From VBDM01 sp035499735 (GTDB lineage: Bacteria; Pseudomonadota; Gammaproteobacteria; Burkholderiales; SG8-39): DNA of 64,000 bases. How positions within the stretch are numbered: position 1 is the first letter of the stretch; each line of letters starts with the position of its first letter. Shown in pieces: positions 29,055 to 37,275 of this stretch. The stretch lies in the NCBI GenBank assembly GCA_035499735.1, contig DATJYC010000049.1, positions 62,001-126,000 of the forward strand. The letters run 5' to 3'. The notes beneath the pieces are model-generated. The model ran no database searches and was not told the DNA's origin. It saw nothing but the letters and a program-made list of their open reading frames with translations. A program made the translations under genes and the position numbers.

Positions 29055-30125
29055 ATGCATTTCAAAGTAGACGACGTCAGAATCCGCGAGATCAAGGAGC
29101 TCGCTCCGCCCGCGCACCTGCTGCGCGAGTTTCCGTGCACGGAGAAGACCGAGGAGCTGACCTACAACACGCGCCAGGCGATCCACAGGGTGCTCCACGG
29201 ATCCGACGACAGGATGCTCGTCATCATCGGGCCGTGCTCGATCCACGACTCCGAGGCAGGGCTGGAGTACGCGCGGCGCCTGCTCGAGACGAAACGGGAG
29301 CTCGAGAAGGACTTGATCGTGGTGATGCGCGTCTACTTCGAGAAGCCGCGGACAACGGTCGGATGGAAGGGTCTGGTGAACGACCCCGATCTCGACGGAA
29401 CCTACCAGATCAACAAGGGCCTGCGACTCGCGCGCCAGCTGCTCCTGGAGATCAACGAGCTGGGCATGCCCGCGGGCAACGAGTTCCTCGACATGATCTC
29501 GCCGCAATACTACGCGGACCTGGCGAGCTGGGGGGCAATCGGCGCGCGCACGACAGAGTCGCAGGTCCATCGCGAGCTCGCATCGGGGCTGTCCTGCCCG
29601 GTGGGCTTCAAGAACGGCACCGACGGCAACATCCGTATCGCCGTGGATGCGCTCAAGGCCGCGCGCGTGCCGCACCATTTCCTCTCTGTAACCAAGGGAG
29701 GGCACTCCGCCATCGTCTCGACCAACGGCAACGAGGACTGCCACATCGTCCTGCGCGGCGGCAAGCACCCCAACTACGACGCCGGAAGCGTCGACGCGGC
29801 CGCGAAGGAGCTCGCCGCCGCGGGCCTGGAGCAGCGCCTCATGATCGACTGCAGCCACTCGAACAGCCAGAAGATGTACCAGCGCCAGATCGACGTCGCG
29901 CGCGAGATCGGGCGGCAGGTGGCCAGCGGCGACGATCGCATTTTCGGCGTCATGGTCGAGTCGCATCTCAAGGCGGGGCGCCAGGATCTGGTCCCCGGCA
30001 AGCCCTTGGTCTACGGGCAGAGCATCACCGACGCCTGCATCGGCTGGGAGGAGAGCGTGCCGCTTCTTCGGAACCTCGCCGATTCGGTGCGCCAGCGCCG
30101 GCTGGTCAAGTCGGGCGAATCCTAG
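29055..30125 (+). CDS. aroG: 3-deoxy-7-phosphoheptulonate synthase (type I, AroG-like)
   Basis: A 356-residue DAHP synthase, first enzyme of the shikimate pathway, condensing phosphoenolpyruvate and erythrose-4-phosphate. Visible motifs are VIIGPCSIHD, RVYFEKPRTTVGWKG, GTDGNIRIAVDA, IVLRGGKHPNYD, DCSHSNSQK and MVESHLKAG. Length and the N-terminal extension (residues 1-50) match the allosterically controlled AroF/AroG/AroH group; which aromatic amino acid inhibits it cannot be told by eye. Purine-rich GGCAGAGGCG precedes the ATG. Confidence 0.95.
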   Translation: MHFKVDDVRIREIKELAPPAHLLREFPCTEKTEELTYNTRQAIHRVLHGSDDRMLVIIGPCSIHDSEAGLEYARRLLETKRELEKDLIVVMRVYFEKPRTTVGWKGLVNDPDLDGTYQINKGLRLARQLLLEINELGMPAGNEFLDMISPQYYADLASWGAIGARTTESQVHRELASGLSCPVGFKNGTDGNIRIAVDALKAARVPHHFLSVTKGGHSAIVSTNGNEDCHIVLRGGKHPNYDAGSVDAAAKELAAAGLEQRLMIDCSHSNSQKMYQRQIDVAREIGRQVASGDDRIFGVMVESHLKAGRQDLVPGKPLVYGQSITDACIGWEESVPLLRNLADSVRQRRLVKSGES

Positions 30126-30137
30126 GAGCGGACCACG

Positions 30138-31664
30138 CTGCTCCTCGAGACCCCGCGCAAGGCGCTGCTGCCCGCTGCGGCGTTGATTCTCGCCTTCAAG
30201 CTATGGCTGTCGGCCGCGCTTCCCCTCACGGGCGACGAGGCCTATTTCTTCTACTGGGGGATCTACCCCGACTTCGGCTACTACGACCATCCGCCCATGA
30301 TCGGGTGGCTGCTGTACCTGGTGCACGGAGTCTCCAACGCGCCCTGGGTCCTGCGCCTGCCGGTAACGCTGCTGCCCTTTGCGCTGGCCGCGGGCGTCTA
30401 CCTCGTTCTGCGGCGCGCCGACGAGGAGAAGGCCGCGCTCGCGGCGCTTGCCTTCATGCTACTGCCCGCAAACGTTTGGGCGGTTCTCATCACCACTGAT
30501 ACGCCGCTCATTTTCTTCACTTCGGCGTCGGTGCTCGCGTTCTGGCTGGGGGTCACGAGAAAGGCGCCGGCCTGGCAGGCGCTCGCGGGGGTATTTCTCG
30601 GCCTCGCGTTTCTCTCCAAGTACTTCGCCGTGCTGCTCGGCCTCGCCTACGTGGTCTACACGGCGTGCTCCCCGCGCGGACGGCGCGACTGGCGCGGGCT
30701 CGCGCTGGTGGTAGCGTGCTCGCTCCCCTTCGCGATGGTGAACCTGTGGTGGAACTACGAGCACTGCTGGGGCAACCTGATGTTCAACGCCTACAACCGG
30801 AACGCCGGGACGGGCGCGGGGTGGTCCTGGAAGACCCCTCTGCTCTACGCCGTGTCCGTGCTCTATGTCCTCAGTCCGGTCGCGCTGTGGCAGCTCGCGA
30901 AAGGGCGCGAGTCCGTGCGCGCTAAGCTCGCCGATCCGGGCGCACGATTCTTCGCCTTCATGGTCGGATTTCCATTCGCGTTCTTTGCGGCACTGTCGCT
31001 CGTCAAGCAGATCGGCGTGCACTGGCTCCTCGGCTTCGTGCCTTTCTTCTTCGTGCTCTCCGGGTGGCTGCTGTCGCGCGAGCAGCTGCGCCGCTCGGTG
31101 GTCTACCTGGGCGCGTTCAGCGCGCTGCACGTGGCCGCGATCGCGGCGGGGGCCGCGCTTCCGCTCGAGACCTGGAAGAGCGCCCGCGCATACGGCGGGA
31201 TCGTGTACCACGTGCGCATCCACGACATCCTGCGCGAGCTGAAGCCCTACGAGGGCCGCTACGAGCTCGCGGCGGACGGGTACTCCCCCGCGGTCACCGC
31301 GTCCTACTATTCGGGCAGGTACTTCTTCGTATTCGGCAAGGGATCCTCGTACGCCCGGCAGGACGACATCCTCACCGACCTGAGGACCCTCGACGGCAAG
31401 GACATCCTCATACTGCGCAAGGACCCGCCCGAAGATCCCGACTACCGGCCGTACTTCAAGTCGGTCGAGTACAGGGAGTTCACGATAGCGGGCGCCACCT
31501 TCCACCTGGTCCTGGGACGCGGCTTCGACTTCGCAGCGTACCGCGAAGGGGTGCTCAAGCCCGTGCGCGATCGCCTCTACGCGATCCCGAGCTACCTGCC
31601 CCAGGGACGCTGCTACTTCTGCGAGCGCTATTTCGGCGCTCCGACCTGTCCACCCAGGAAATGA
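30138..31664 (+). CDS. Glycosyltransferase family 39 (ArnT/PMT-like) membrane protein
   Basis: A polytopic GT-C enzyme that should transfer a sugar from a polyprenyl-phosphate carrier on the periplasmic side. It has the first-loop acidic motif GDEAYFFYW and YDHPPMIG, then about ten hydrophobic segments and a soluble tail with a CxxC pair (CYFCERYFG). No ATG or GTG is in frame near the front. A TTG at 30183 would cut the first membrane helix roughly in half, whereas CTG at 30138 lies nine bases after AGGAG (30124-30128) and gives a basic N-terminus plus full helix, so I use CTG (508 residues). It overlaps the UbiA-like gene, its likely lipid-sugar partner. Confidence 0.85.
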   Translation: MLLETPRKALLPAAALILAFKLWLSAALPLTGDEAYFFYWGIYPDFGYYDHPPMIGWLLYLVHGVSNAPWVLRLPVTLLPFALAAGVYLVLRRADEEKAALAALAFMLLPANVWAVLITTDTPLIFFTSASVLAFWLGVTRKAPAWQALAGVFLGLAFLSKYFAVLLGLAYVVYTACSPRGRRDWRGLALVVACSLPFAMVNLWWNYEHCWGNLMFNAYNRNAGTGAGWSWKTPLLYAVSVLYVLSPVALWQLAKGRESVRAKLADPGARFFAFMVGFPFAFFAALSLVKQIGVHWLLGFVPFFFVLSGWLLSREQLRRSVVYLGAFSALHVAAIAAGAALPLETWKSARAYGGIVYHVRIHDILRELKPYEGRYELAADGYSPAVTASYYSGRYFFVFGKGSSYARQDDILTDLRTLDGKDILILRKDPPEDPDYRPYFKSVEYREFTIAGATFHLVLGRGFDFAAYREGVLKPVRDRLYAIPSYLPQGRCYFCERYFGAPTCPPRK

Positions 31665-31666
31665 CG

Positions 31667-32551
31667 ATGGCTCGAGCTCTCCTCCGCCTGATGCGCCCGC
31701 ACCAGTGGATCAAGAACGGCTTCGTCTTCCTCGGCGTCGTCTTCGGGCACGCCTGGAACGACGCGGCGATGGTCGCCGAGGTGCTCCTCCTGTTCGCCGC
31801 GTTCTGTCTTGCCTCGAGCGCGGTCTACGTCATGAACGATGTCGCCGACCGGAACGCGGACCGCCTGCATCCCACAAAGCGGCTCCGGCCGATCGCCCGG
31901 GGGAACGTGGGGGTCGCGGCGGCGTGCGCGTTCGGCGTCGCACTCGCGCTCGCGGGCGCAGGCCTTGCCGCTCGGGTCTCGCTTCCCGCGCTCGCCATCA
32001 TCGGCGCTTACGTTGCGCTCAACGTCGCATACAGCGCGGGCCTGAAGCACGTCGCGGTACTCGACGTCTTCATCATTTCCGCGGGGTTCATGCTTCGCAT
32101 CCTCGCCGGCACGACGGGGCTCGGCATCCCGCCGTCGAAATGGCTGCTGCTGTGCGGGCTGACGCTCACGCTCTTTCTGGGATTCGGCAAGCGGCGCGCC
32201 GAGCTTCTTTCGGTGACCGCAACCGGAGACTCGGACGGTGCGTCCGGCCACCGCGCGTCGCTCGACGGCTACAGCAGGACGCTGCTCGACGTGCTGATCA
32301 CGGTAAGCGTGGCATGCTCCGCGATCGGCTACGCGCTCTACAGCGTGGACGCGGAGACCGTCGCGCTGCACGGCACCGACAAGCTGATCCTGACGCTTCC
32401 CTTCGTCCTGTACGGCCTGTTCCGCTATCTGCAGGTGATGTACGTCAGGGGCGGCGGCGGAGACCCGGCCTGGGACGTGCTCCACGATCCGCATCTGATC
32501 GTCACGACCCTGGGATGGCTGGGCGCGACGGCGTGGATACTCTCGGGGTGA
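31667..32551 (+). CDS. UbiA-family prenyltransferase, decaprenyl-phosphate phosphoribosyltransferase-like
   Basis: A 294-residue membrane protein with about nine hydrophobic segments. The first Asp-rich site is YVMNDVADRNADRLHP; the segment DVFIISAGFMLRILAG stands where the second site is expected. PSKWLLLCGLTLTLFLGFGKRRAEL is typical of the subgroup that moves phosphoribose onto polyprenyl phosphate. Two starts are possible: ATG 31661 (overlapping the GT39 stop) and ATG 31667, which has better spacing to AGGA at 31655. Beside a GT39 enzyme it suggests synthesis and use of a lipid-linked pentose; this is inference. Confidence 0.87.
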   Translation: MARALLRLMRPHQWIKNGFVFLGVVFGHAWNDAAMVAEVLLLFAAFCLASSAVYVMNDVADRNADRLHPTKRLRPIARGNVGVAAACAFGVALALAGAGLAARVSLPALAIIGAYVALNVAYSAGLKHVAVLDVFIISAGFMLRILAGTTGLGIPPSKWLLLCGLTLTLFLGFGKRRAELLSVTATGDSDGASGHRASLDGYSRTLLDVLITVSVACSAIGYALYSVDAETVALHGTDKLILTLPFVLYGLFRYLQVMYVRGGGGDPAWDVLHDPHLIVTTLGWLGATAWILSG

Positions 32552-32627
32552 GACCCCAATCCGCCGTTGTGATCGGGTGCGCCTTTGGGCATAATCTCGC
32601 CCGTCGCCGGTGCGAGGATGGACGAGG

Positions 32628-33182
32628 ATGACGGAGACGGCGGAGAGGGCCCGGTTGGCGCAGCTGGAGTCGCTGGGCGACGCGGTGCAGTTTGCCGCCC
32701 GGATTCACAGCCTGATAACGTTTTCGCCGCTTTTCGAGAACTTCAACCTCGCGGAAGTCAGCCTGCTCAGCCAGTTCATGCAGGTCTACCGCGCCGAGCC
32801 CGGCACCGAGATCATCCGCGAGGGCGAGACCGGCGATTTCTTGGTATTCCTCATCGAAGGCGGAATCGAGGTGTTCAAGCAGGACCGCTGGAATGCGCCG
32901 CGGCTGATCGCGACGATCGCGCCGGGACAGTCATTCGGGGAGATGTCGATGATCGACGGCGAGCCGCGCTTCGCCAGCTGCATATCGGCGGAGCCGTGCA
33001 TGATGGCGGTCCTGACGCGCGACAGCCTCGCGCGCATCATTCTGGAGGAGCCGACCTTGGGGGCGAAGATCCTCATGGAGCTGGTGCTGATGCTGTCGCA
33101 GCGCTTACGCCAAACTAGCACCAAGCTGATCGAGCATATGAATCGGCAGAAAGGTGATCAGGGGGCATTGCCGACCGTATAA
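32628..33182 (+). CDS. Cyclic nucleotide-binding domain protein without DNA-binding domain
   Basis: A 184-residue protein whose central part (about residues 25-150) is a CRP-like cNMP-binding barrel: LFENFNLAEVSLLSQFMQVYRAEPG, GDFLVFLIEGGIEVF, and the phosphate-binding cassette FGEMSMIDGEPRFASC. The C-terminal 40 residues are helical and polar with no helix-turn-helix, so this is not a transcription factor of the Crp type. GAGGA at 32614-32618 supports the ATG at 32628. It lies 45 bases ahead of tctB on the same strand and may be co-transcribed with the transporter. Confidence 0.88.
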   Translation: MTETAERARLAQLESLGDAVQFAARIHSLITFSPLFENFNLAEVSLLSQFMQVYRAEPGTEIIREGETGDFLVFLIEGGIEVFKQDRWNAPRLIATIAPGQSFGEMSMIDGEPRFASCISAEPCMMAVLTRDSLARIILEEPTLGAKILMELVLMLSQRLRQTSTKLIEHMNRQKGDQGALPTV

Positions 33183-33227
33183 GCTGTGGCACAATAGCCG
33201 GCCGGATTGTGGAGGGTGGAGGTCGTA

Positions 33228-33830
33228 ATGAAAATAACGAACGGCAAAGATTTCTGGGCCGGGGTGATGTTCATTGCGTTCGGGCTTGCCTTCATGTACA
33301 AGTCCCAGGACTATGCGATGGGCACGTCGGTGCGCATGGGGCCGGCGTACTTTCCCACCGTGCTCGGCGGGTTGCTCGCCGTGCTCGGGGCGGTAGTGCT
33401 GTTCCGGGCGTTCGTGTCGAAGATCGACAACCCCCTGCGCGTGTTTCCCTTCACGTGGTGGCGGGGCGCCGCCGGGCTGGTCCTCGGGGTCGTCGCGTAC
33501 TACACCCAGCCGGGGCACGACTCGAGCCTCGCATGGGAGATCGGTCACACGCTCCTGTCGGGGCTCGCCGTCGGACTGCTCTTCGCGGCGTTCGGGGAAC
33601 GCTCGCTTTGGGTGGTCCTCTTTTCCGTGGTGATATTCGGATATGTTCTGAAGCCGCTCGGTCTAGTGGCGGCCACGGTCCTCCTCGTGGTCGTCAGCGC
33701 CTGGGGCGGACACGAGTTCAAGTGGAAGGAGGTCGCCATCCTGTCCGTTGCGCTCGCGGTCTTCTCGGTTCTCTCGTTCGTAAAGGGCCTGGGTCTGCCG
33801 ATGAACATCTGGCCGGGTCTCTGGGAGTAG
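33228..33830 (+). CDS. tctB: Tripartite tricarboxylate transporter small membrane subunit TctB
   Basis: A 200-residue protein with about five hydrophobic segments and a typical TctB opening (DFWAGVMFIAFGLAFMYKSQ, YAMGTSVRMGPAYFPTVLG). With TctA it forms the membrane part of a TTT-type secondary transporter that needs a periplasmic TctC binding protein, which is not in this window. The ATG at 33228 is preceded by GGAGGTC (33218-33224). Four bases separate it from tctA. Confidence 0.92.
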   Translation: MKITNGKDFWAGVMFIAFGLAFMYKSQDYAMGTSVRMGPAYFPTVLGGLLAVLGAVVLFRAFVSKIDNPLRVFPFTWWRGAAGLVLGVVAYYTQPGHDSSLAWEIGHTLLSGLAVGLLFAAFGERSLWVVLFSVVIFGYVLKPLGLVAATVLLVVVSAWGGHEFKWKEVAILSVALAVFSVLSFVKGLGLPMNIWPGLWE

Positions 33831-33834
33831 CGAC

Positions 33835-35340
33835 ATGGAGTCACTCGTCACCAACCTCGGTCTGGGCTTCAGCGTCGCGCTATCGTTCCAGAACCTGCTC
33901 TACTGCCTTGTGGGCGTGCTGCTGGGCACGCTGATCGGGGTGCTGCCGGGGATCGGCCCGATCGCCACCATCGCGATGCTGCTGCCGGTCACGTTCACGC
34001 TGAACCCGACCTCCGCGCTCATCATGCTGGCCGGGATCTACTATGGCGCGCAGTACGGCGGATCGACCACCGCGATTCTCGTGAACATCCCCGGCGAATC
34101 CTCGTCGGTGGTGACCTGCCTCGACGGCTACCAGATGGCGCGGCAAGGCAGGGCGGGGCCGGCGCTCGGAATCGCGGCGATCGGATCGTTCTTCGCCGGC
34201 TGCGTCGCGACCGTGATCATCGCGCTGTTCGCTCCGCCTCTTGCGGAGGTCGCGCTCAAATTCGGGCCCGCGGAATACTTCTCCCTCATGGTGCTCGGCC
34301 TGATCGCGGCGACGGTGCTCGCGCACGGGTCGCTCATCAAGGCGATCGCGATGGTGCTTCTCGGGCTGCTGCTCGGGCTCGTGGGAACGGACGTCAACTC
34401 CGGCGTCGCGCGCTTCAGCTTCGGCGTGTCGGAGCTCTCCGACGGCATCGGCTTCGTCTCAGTCGCGATGGGCGTGTTCGGCTTCGCCGAGATCATCGCC
34501 AACCTCGAGCAGAGGGAGAAGCGTGAGATCTTCACCAAGAAGGTGAGTAACCTGCTTCCGAGCCTGCAGGACTTCAAGGATTCGTGGGCGTCGATCCTGA
34601 GGGGCACCGTGCTCGGTTCGTTCCTCGGCATACTGCCGGGCGGCGGCGCGCTTCTCGCCTCGTTCGCGGCGTACACGCTCGAGAAGAAGGTCTCCAGGAA
34701 CTCGGCGATGTTCGGCAAGGGCGCGATCCAGGGCGTTGCCGCGCCCGAGTCGGCGAACAATGCCGGCGCACAGACCTCCTTCATTCCGCTGCTCACCCTC
34801 GGCATCCCGTCGAACCCGGTGATGGCGCTCATGATCGGCGCCATGATGATCCAGGGCATCGCGCCCGGACCGCAGGTGATGACCGAGAGGCCGCAGCTGT
34901 TCTGGGGCATGATCGCCTCGATGTGGGTGGGGAACCTGATGCTGGTGGTCCTCAACCTGCCGATGATCGGCATGTGGATCAAGCTGCTGATGGTGCCCTA
35001 CCGCCTGCTCTACCCTTCGATCCTGGTGTTCTGCTGCATCGGCGTGTACAGCATCTCGAACAGCCCCTTCGACGTCATGCAGACGGCGGCGTTCGGGGTG
35101 GTCGGCTACGTCTTCGTGAAGCTCGAATGCGAGCCCGCGCCCCTGATCCTCGGCTTCATCCTCGGGCCGCTCATGGAGGAGAACCTGCGGCGCGCCATGC
35201 TCCTGTCGCGCGGGGATCCGCTGGTGTTCTTCCAGAGGCCGATCAGCCTCACCATGCTCCTCATCGCTGCCTTCCTGCTGGCCGTCGTGGTCGCGCCCGT
35301 TGTGCGCAAGAAGCGCGAGGAGGCTTTCGTCGAGGCCTGA
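33835..35340 (+). CDS. tctA: Tripartite tricarboxylate transporter large permease TctA
   Basis: A 501-residue protein with about eleven hydrophobic segments. The duplicated TctA motifs are present: GVLPGIGPIATIAMLLP and GGSTTAILVNIPGESSS in the first half, LGILPGGGALLASF and GVAAPESANNAGAQTSFIPLLTLGIP in the second. Substrate (citrate-like acids or others) depends on the missing TctC. A strong terminator follows 17 bases after the stop. Confidence 0.95.
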   Translation: MESLVTNLGLGFSVALSFQNLLYCLVGVLLGTLIGVLPGIGPIATIAMLLPVTFTLNPTSALIMLAGIYYGAQYGGSTTAILVNIPGESSSVVTCLDGYQMARQGRAGPALGIAAIGSFFAGCVATVIIALFAPPLAEVALKFGPAEYFSLMVLGLIAATVLAHGSLIKAIAMVLLGLLLGLVGTDVNSGVARFSFGVSELSDGIGFVSVAMGVFGFAEIIANLEQREKREIFTKKVSNLLPSLQDFKDSWASILRGTVLGSFLGILPGGGALLASFAAYTLEKKVSRNSAMFGKGAIQGVAAPESANNAGAQTSFIPLLTLGIPSNPVMALMIGAMMIQGIAPGPQVMTERPQLFWGMIASMWVGNLMLVVLNLPMIGMWIKLLMVPYRLLYPSILVFCCIGVYSISNSPFDVMQTAAFGVVGYVFVKLECEPAPLILGFILGPLMEENLRRAMLLSRGDPLVFFQRPISLTMLLIAAFLLAVVVAPVVRKKREEAFVEA

Positions 35341-35357
35341 GAGTTCCCAGTCTGAAG

Positions 35358-35383
35358 AAGGCCCGCTGCGGCGGGCCTTTTGC
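35358..35383. terminator. Rho-independent terminator, probably bidirectional
   Basis: A nine-base-pair stem (AAGGCCCGC at 35358-35366 with GCGGGCCTT at 35371-35379) closes a TGCG loop and runs into TTT on the plus strand. It sits between the converging tctA and PduO-type genes and has A residues at its left side, so it can serve both strands. Confidence 0.85.
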
Positions 35384-35386
35384 TTT

Positions 35387-35938
35387 CTAACGGTTCTTTC
35401 CCTGCTGCCAGAGCACGTCGCCGCGCCCGCCCACCCGATTGAGGACGCGGCCCAGCACGAACAGAAGGTCCGACAGCCGGTTCAGGTAGACCTTGCCCGC
35501 GTCGGCGACTTTCTGCGAAGACGACAGCGCGACGAGCGAGCGCTCGGCGCGGCGGCACACCGCCCGGGCAAGGTGCGCGAGGCCGGCGGCGCGCGTTCCT
35601 CCCGGCAGGATGAATTCCTTGAGGCGGGGAAGGTCCGCGTTCATCTCCTCGACCCGGGCCTCGAGCCGGTCGATCTGGCCCTGGGTCATGGTCGCTCGCC
35701 CTGGGATCGACACGTCGCCGCCCAGGTCGAATAGATCGTGCTGGATGCTCTCGAGGTCGGCGCGGATCTTCTCCGGCATCGGCTCGGCGAGCAGCACGCC
35801 GATGGCCGAGTTCAACTCGTCGATCTCCCCGAGCGCTGCGACCCGGGGATCGTCCTTGCGTACGCGCGAGCCGTCGCCCAGGCCGGTCTCGCCGCCGTCG
35901 CCGGTGCGAGTGGTGATCTTGGAGAGGCGATGACCCAT
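35387..35938 (-). CDS. Cob(I)yrinic acid a,c-diamide adenosyltransferase, PduO type
   Basis: A 183-residue PduO/MMAB-type corrinoid adenosyltransferase that makes adenosylcobalamin. The ATP-binding N-terminus reads SKITTRTGDGGETGLGDGSRV; conserved helices include VAALGEIDELNSAIG, LPRLKEFILPGG and the Arg-rich CRRAERSLVAL, with the FVLGRVLNR segment at the end. No cobalamin riboswitch is recognisable upstream, where only 47 bases separate it from the divergent ACT gene. Confidence 0.94.
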   Translation of the reverse strand: MGHRLSKITTRTGDGGETGLGDGSRVRKDDPRVAALGEIDELNSAIGVLLAEPMPEKIRADLESIQHDLFDLGGDVSIPGRATMTQGQIDRLEARVEEMNADLPRLKEFILPGGTRAAGLAHLARAVCRRAERSLVALSSSQKVADAGKVYLNRLSDLLFVLGRVLNRVGGRGDVLWQQGKNR

Positions 35939-35985
35939 GAGCGTATGATGGCGCAGACCGAACCGCTGTGCAAAAAGGAGGGACC

Positions 35986-36390
35986 ATGATCCGCAAAGTC
36001 GTCTATTTCTCGATGCAGGTGCCGAACCGCCCCGGCGTTGGCGTGCAGATGCTGAGCGCCATCGCGAAGGGCAAGCACAACCTGCTCGCGTTCACGGGCT
36101 TCCCCAACGGGGCCAGGGCCCAAGTGGACTTCGTTCCGGCGAGACCGTCCGAGTTCGCTCGCGGCGCGAAAAAGGCGGGAATCAAGCTCGGAAGGAGAAA
36201 GACCGCGTTCCTCGTCCAGGGCGAAGACCGCGTCGGCGCGCTCGTGCGCGTTCTCGACCAGCTCGCCGGAGCCAGGATCAACATGGTCGCGATGGACGCG
36301 GTGACCGCGGGCGGCGGCCGCTTCGGTGCAATCTTCTGGGTCAAGCCGAAGGACGTCGGGCGCGCTTCGCGGCTGCTCGGCGCGCGGTGA
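35986..36390 (+). CDS. ACT-domain protein
   Basis: A 134-residue protein containing two ACT-like beta-alpha-beta repeats: residues 1-65 (VYFSMQVPNRPGVGVQMLSAIAKG) and 75-134 (AFLVQGEDRVGALVRVLDQLAGARINMVAMDAV). ACT domains bind amino acids and usually regulate enzymes; no catalytic domain is attached, so it may act on a partner. AGGAGG at 35976-35981 is four bases before the ATG. Ligand and partner are unknown. Confidence 0.8.
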   Translation: MIRKVVYFSMQVPNRPGVGVQMLSAIAKGKHNLLAFTGFPNGARAQVDFVPARPSEFARGAKKAGIKLGRRKTAFLVQGEDRVGALVRVLDQLAGARINMVAMDAVTAGGGRFGAIFWVKPKDVGRASRLLGAR

Positions 36391-36402
36391 CGAAGCCGAC
36401 GC

Positions 36403-36552
36403 TCAGCGAAGGTGGATGCTGGTCAGGCCGCCCCAGAGCGGCGAGCCGATGACGTCCGCTATCAGCCAGACGAGCGCAACGACCCCGACGACCGCGACGA
36501 GGTATTCGGCGACCTCGATCCAAAGGTGGCGGTCTGTGACGGGCTGTTCCAC
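36403..36552 (-). CDS. Small single-pass membrane protein, 49 residues, unknown
   Basis: A GTG-started frame encoding 49 residues: a polar N-terminus (EQPVTDRHLWIE), one long hydrophobic helix (about residues 17-33, EYLVAVVGVVALVWLIAD) and a short tail (GSPLWGGLTSIHLR). AGGAG on the minus strand (36563-36559) lies six bases before the GTG, ideal spacing. It starts beyond the ACT gene, whose end is 12 bases away on the other strand. I recognise no family. The ribosome-binding site plus clean hydrophobic helix make it a credible gene despite its size. Confidence 0.6.
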   Translation of the reverse strand: MEQPVTDRHLWIEVAEYLVAVVGVVALVWLIADVIGSPLWGGLTSIHLR

Positions 36553-36675
36553 CGGGGACTCCTGCGCTGATTATGCATCCAGCATAGTACGCGCCTTGCG
36601 CGAAAGCTAGATGAAAACTCCCACGCGGCCCCGCCTACGATCCCGCTATCGGGTAAACCCCTACAGGGAGAGCGC

Positions 36676-37275
36676 TCAGACCGCCCCGGTTTTCCTGAGC
36701 AGGGCAGCCAGCGCCTCGGCGAGCCTCGCGTAGCCTGCCGCGTTGGGATGGACGAGGTCGGACTTGAGTGCGTTGTCGGTCAGAATCTTCCTGAGCGCGG
36801 TCTCCTCGTGCGGTACCGCGAATTCCTTCGCGACCGTCGAGTAGAAATCCGCGGGCGCAGGGAGCAGCCCGGGCTTGGGAACGGCGATCAGCACGATCTG
36901 CGCGCCGCGGGCTCTGGCGAGCCTGATCATCGCGCGCAGATTGTCCGCGGCCTGCCCCTCGTCGAGCTTCCTCAGGAAATCGTTGCCGCCCTCGCACAGA
37001 ATGACCAGCTGCGGCCTCGCTTCATCGAGCGCGCCGGGTAGGCGCGCCAGGCCCTCGGCGCTGGTCTCGCCGGGGACTCCCGACGAAACCACCTTGCGTC
37101 CGATCAGCGCCTCGAGGCGCACGGGGTAGCTCTCGCCGGGGTTCGCTCCCGTGCCGAAGGTGAGGCTGTCGCCGAAAGCGAGCACGACGGCGTCGGGCGC
37201 GAGACGCTGAAGCCTGGGCTGGCCGCCGCTGCAGGCGGCGAGCGCCAGGACGAGCGCGAGCGCGACACGGCGCAT
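36676..37275 (-). CDS. SGNH-family esterase, lipoprotein (TesA/arylesterase-like)
   Basis: A 199-residue protein with a lipobox (LALAAC, Cys near residue 15), then the SGNH hydrolase blocks: block I GDSLTFG with catalytic Ser, block II Gly in SGVPGETSAEG, block III GGNDFLR and block V DLVHPNAAGY with the Asp/His pair. Expected activity is acyl-ester or thioester hydrolysis at the membrane. The ATG at 37275 overlaps the SulP stop (TGATG); the longer frame to 37332 would hide the lipobox. Confidence 0.9.
   Translation of the reverse strand: MRRVALALVLALAACSGGQPRLQRLAPDAVVLAFGDSLTFGTGANPGESYPVRLEALIGRKVVSSGVPGETSAEGLARLPGALDEARPQLVILCEGGNDFLRKLDEGQAADNLRAMIRLARARGAQIVLIAVPKPGLLPAPADFYSTVAKEFAVPHEETALRKILTDNALKSDLVHPNAAGYARLAEALAALLRKTGAV

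Noticed and set aside
33184..33200. TGGCAC at about 33187 as a sigma-54 promoter for tctB
   Set aside because: No TTGC-type -12 element follows at the required spacing.
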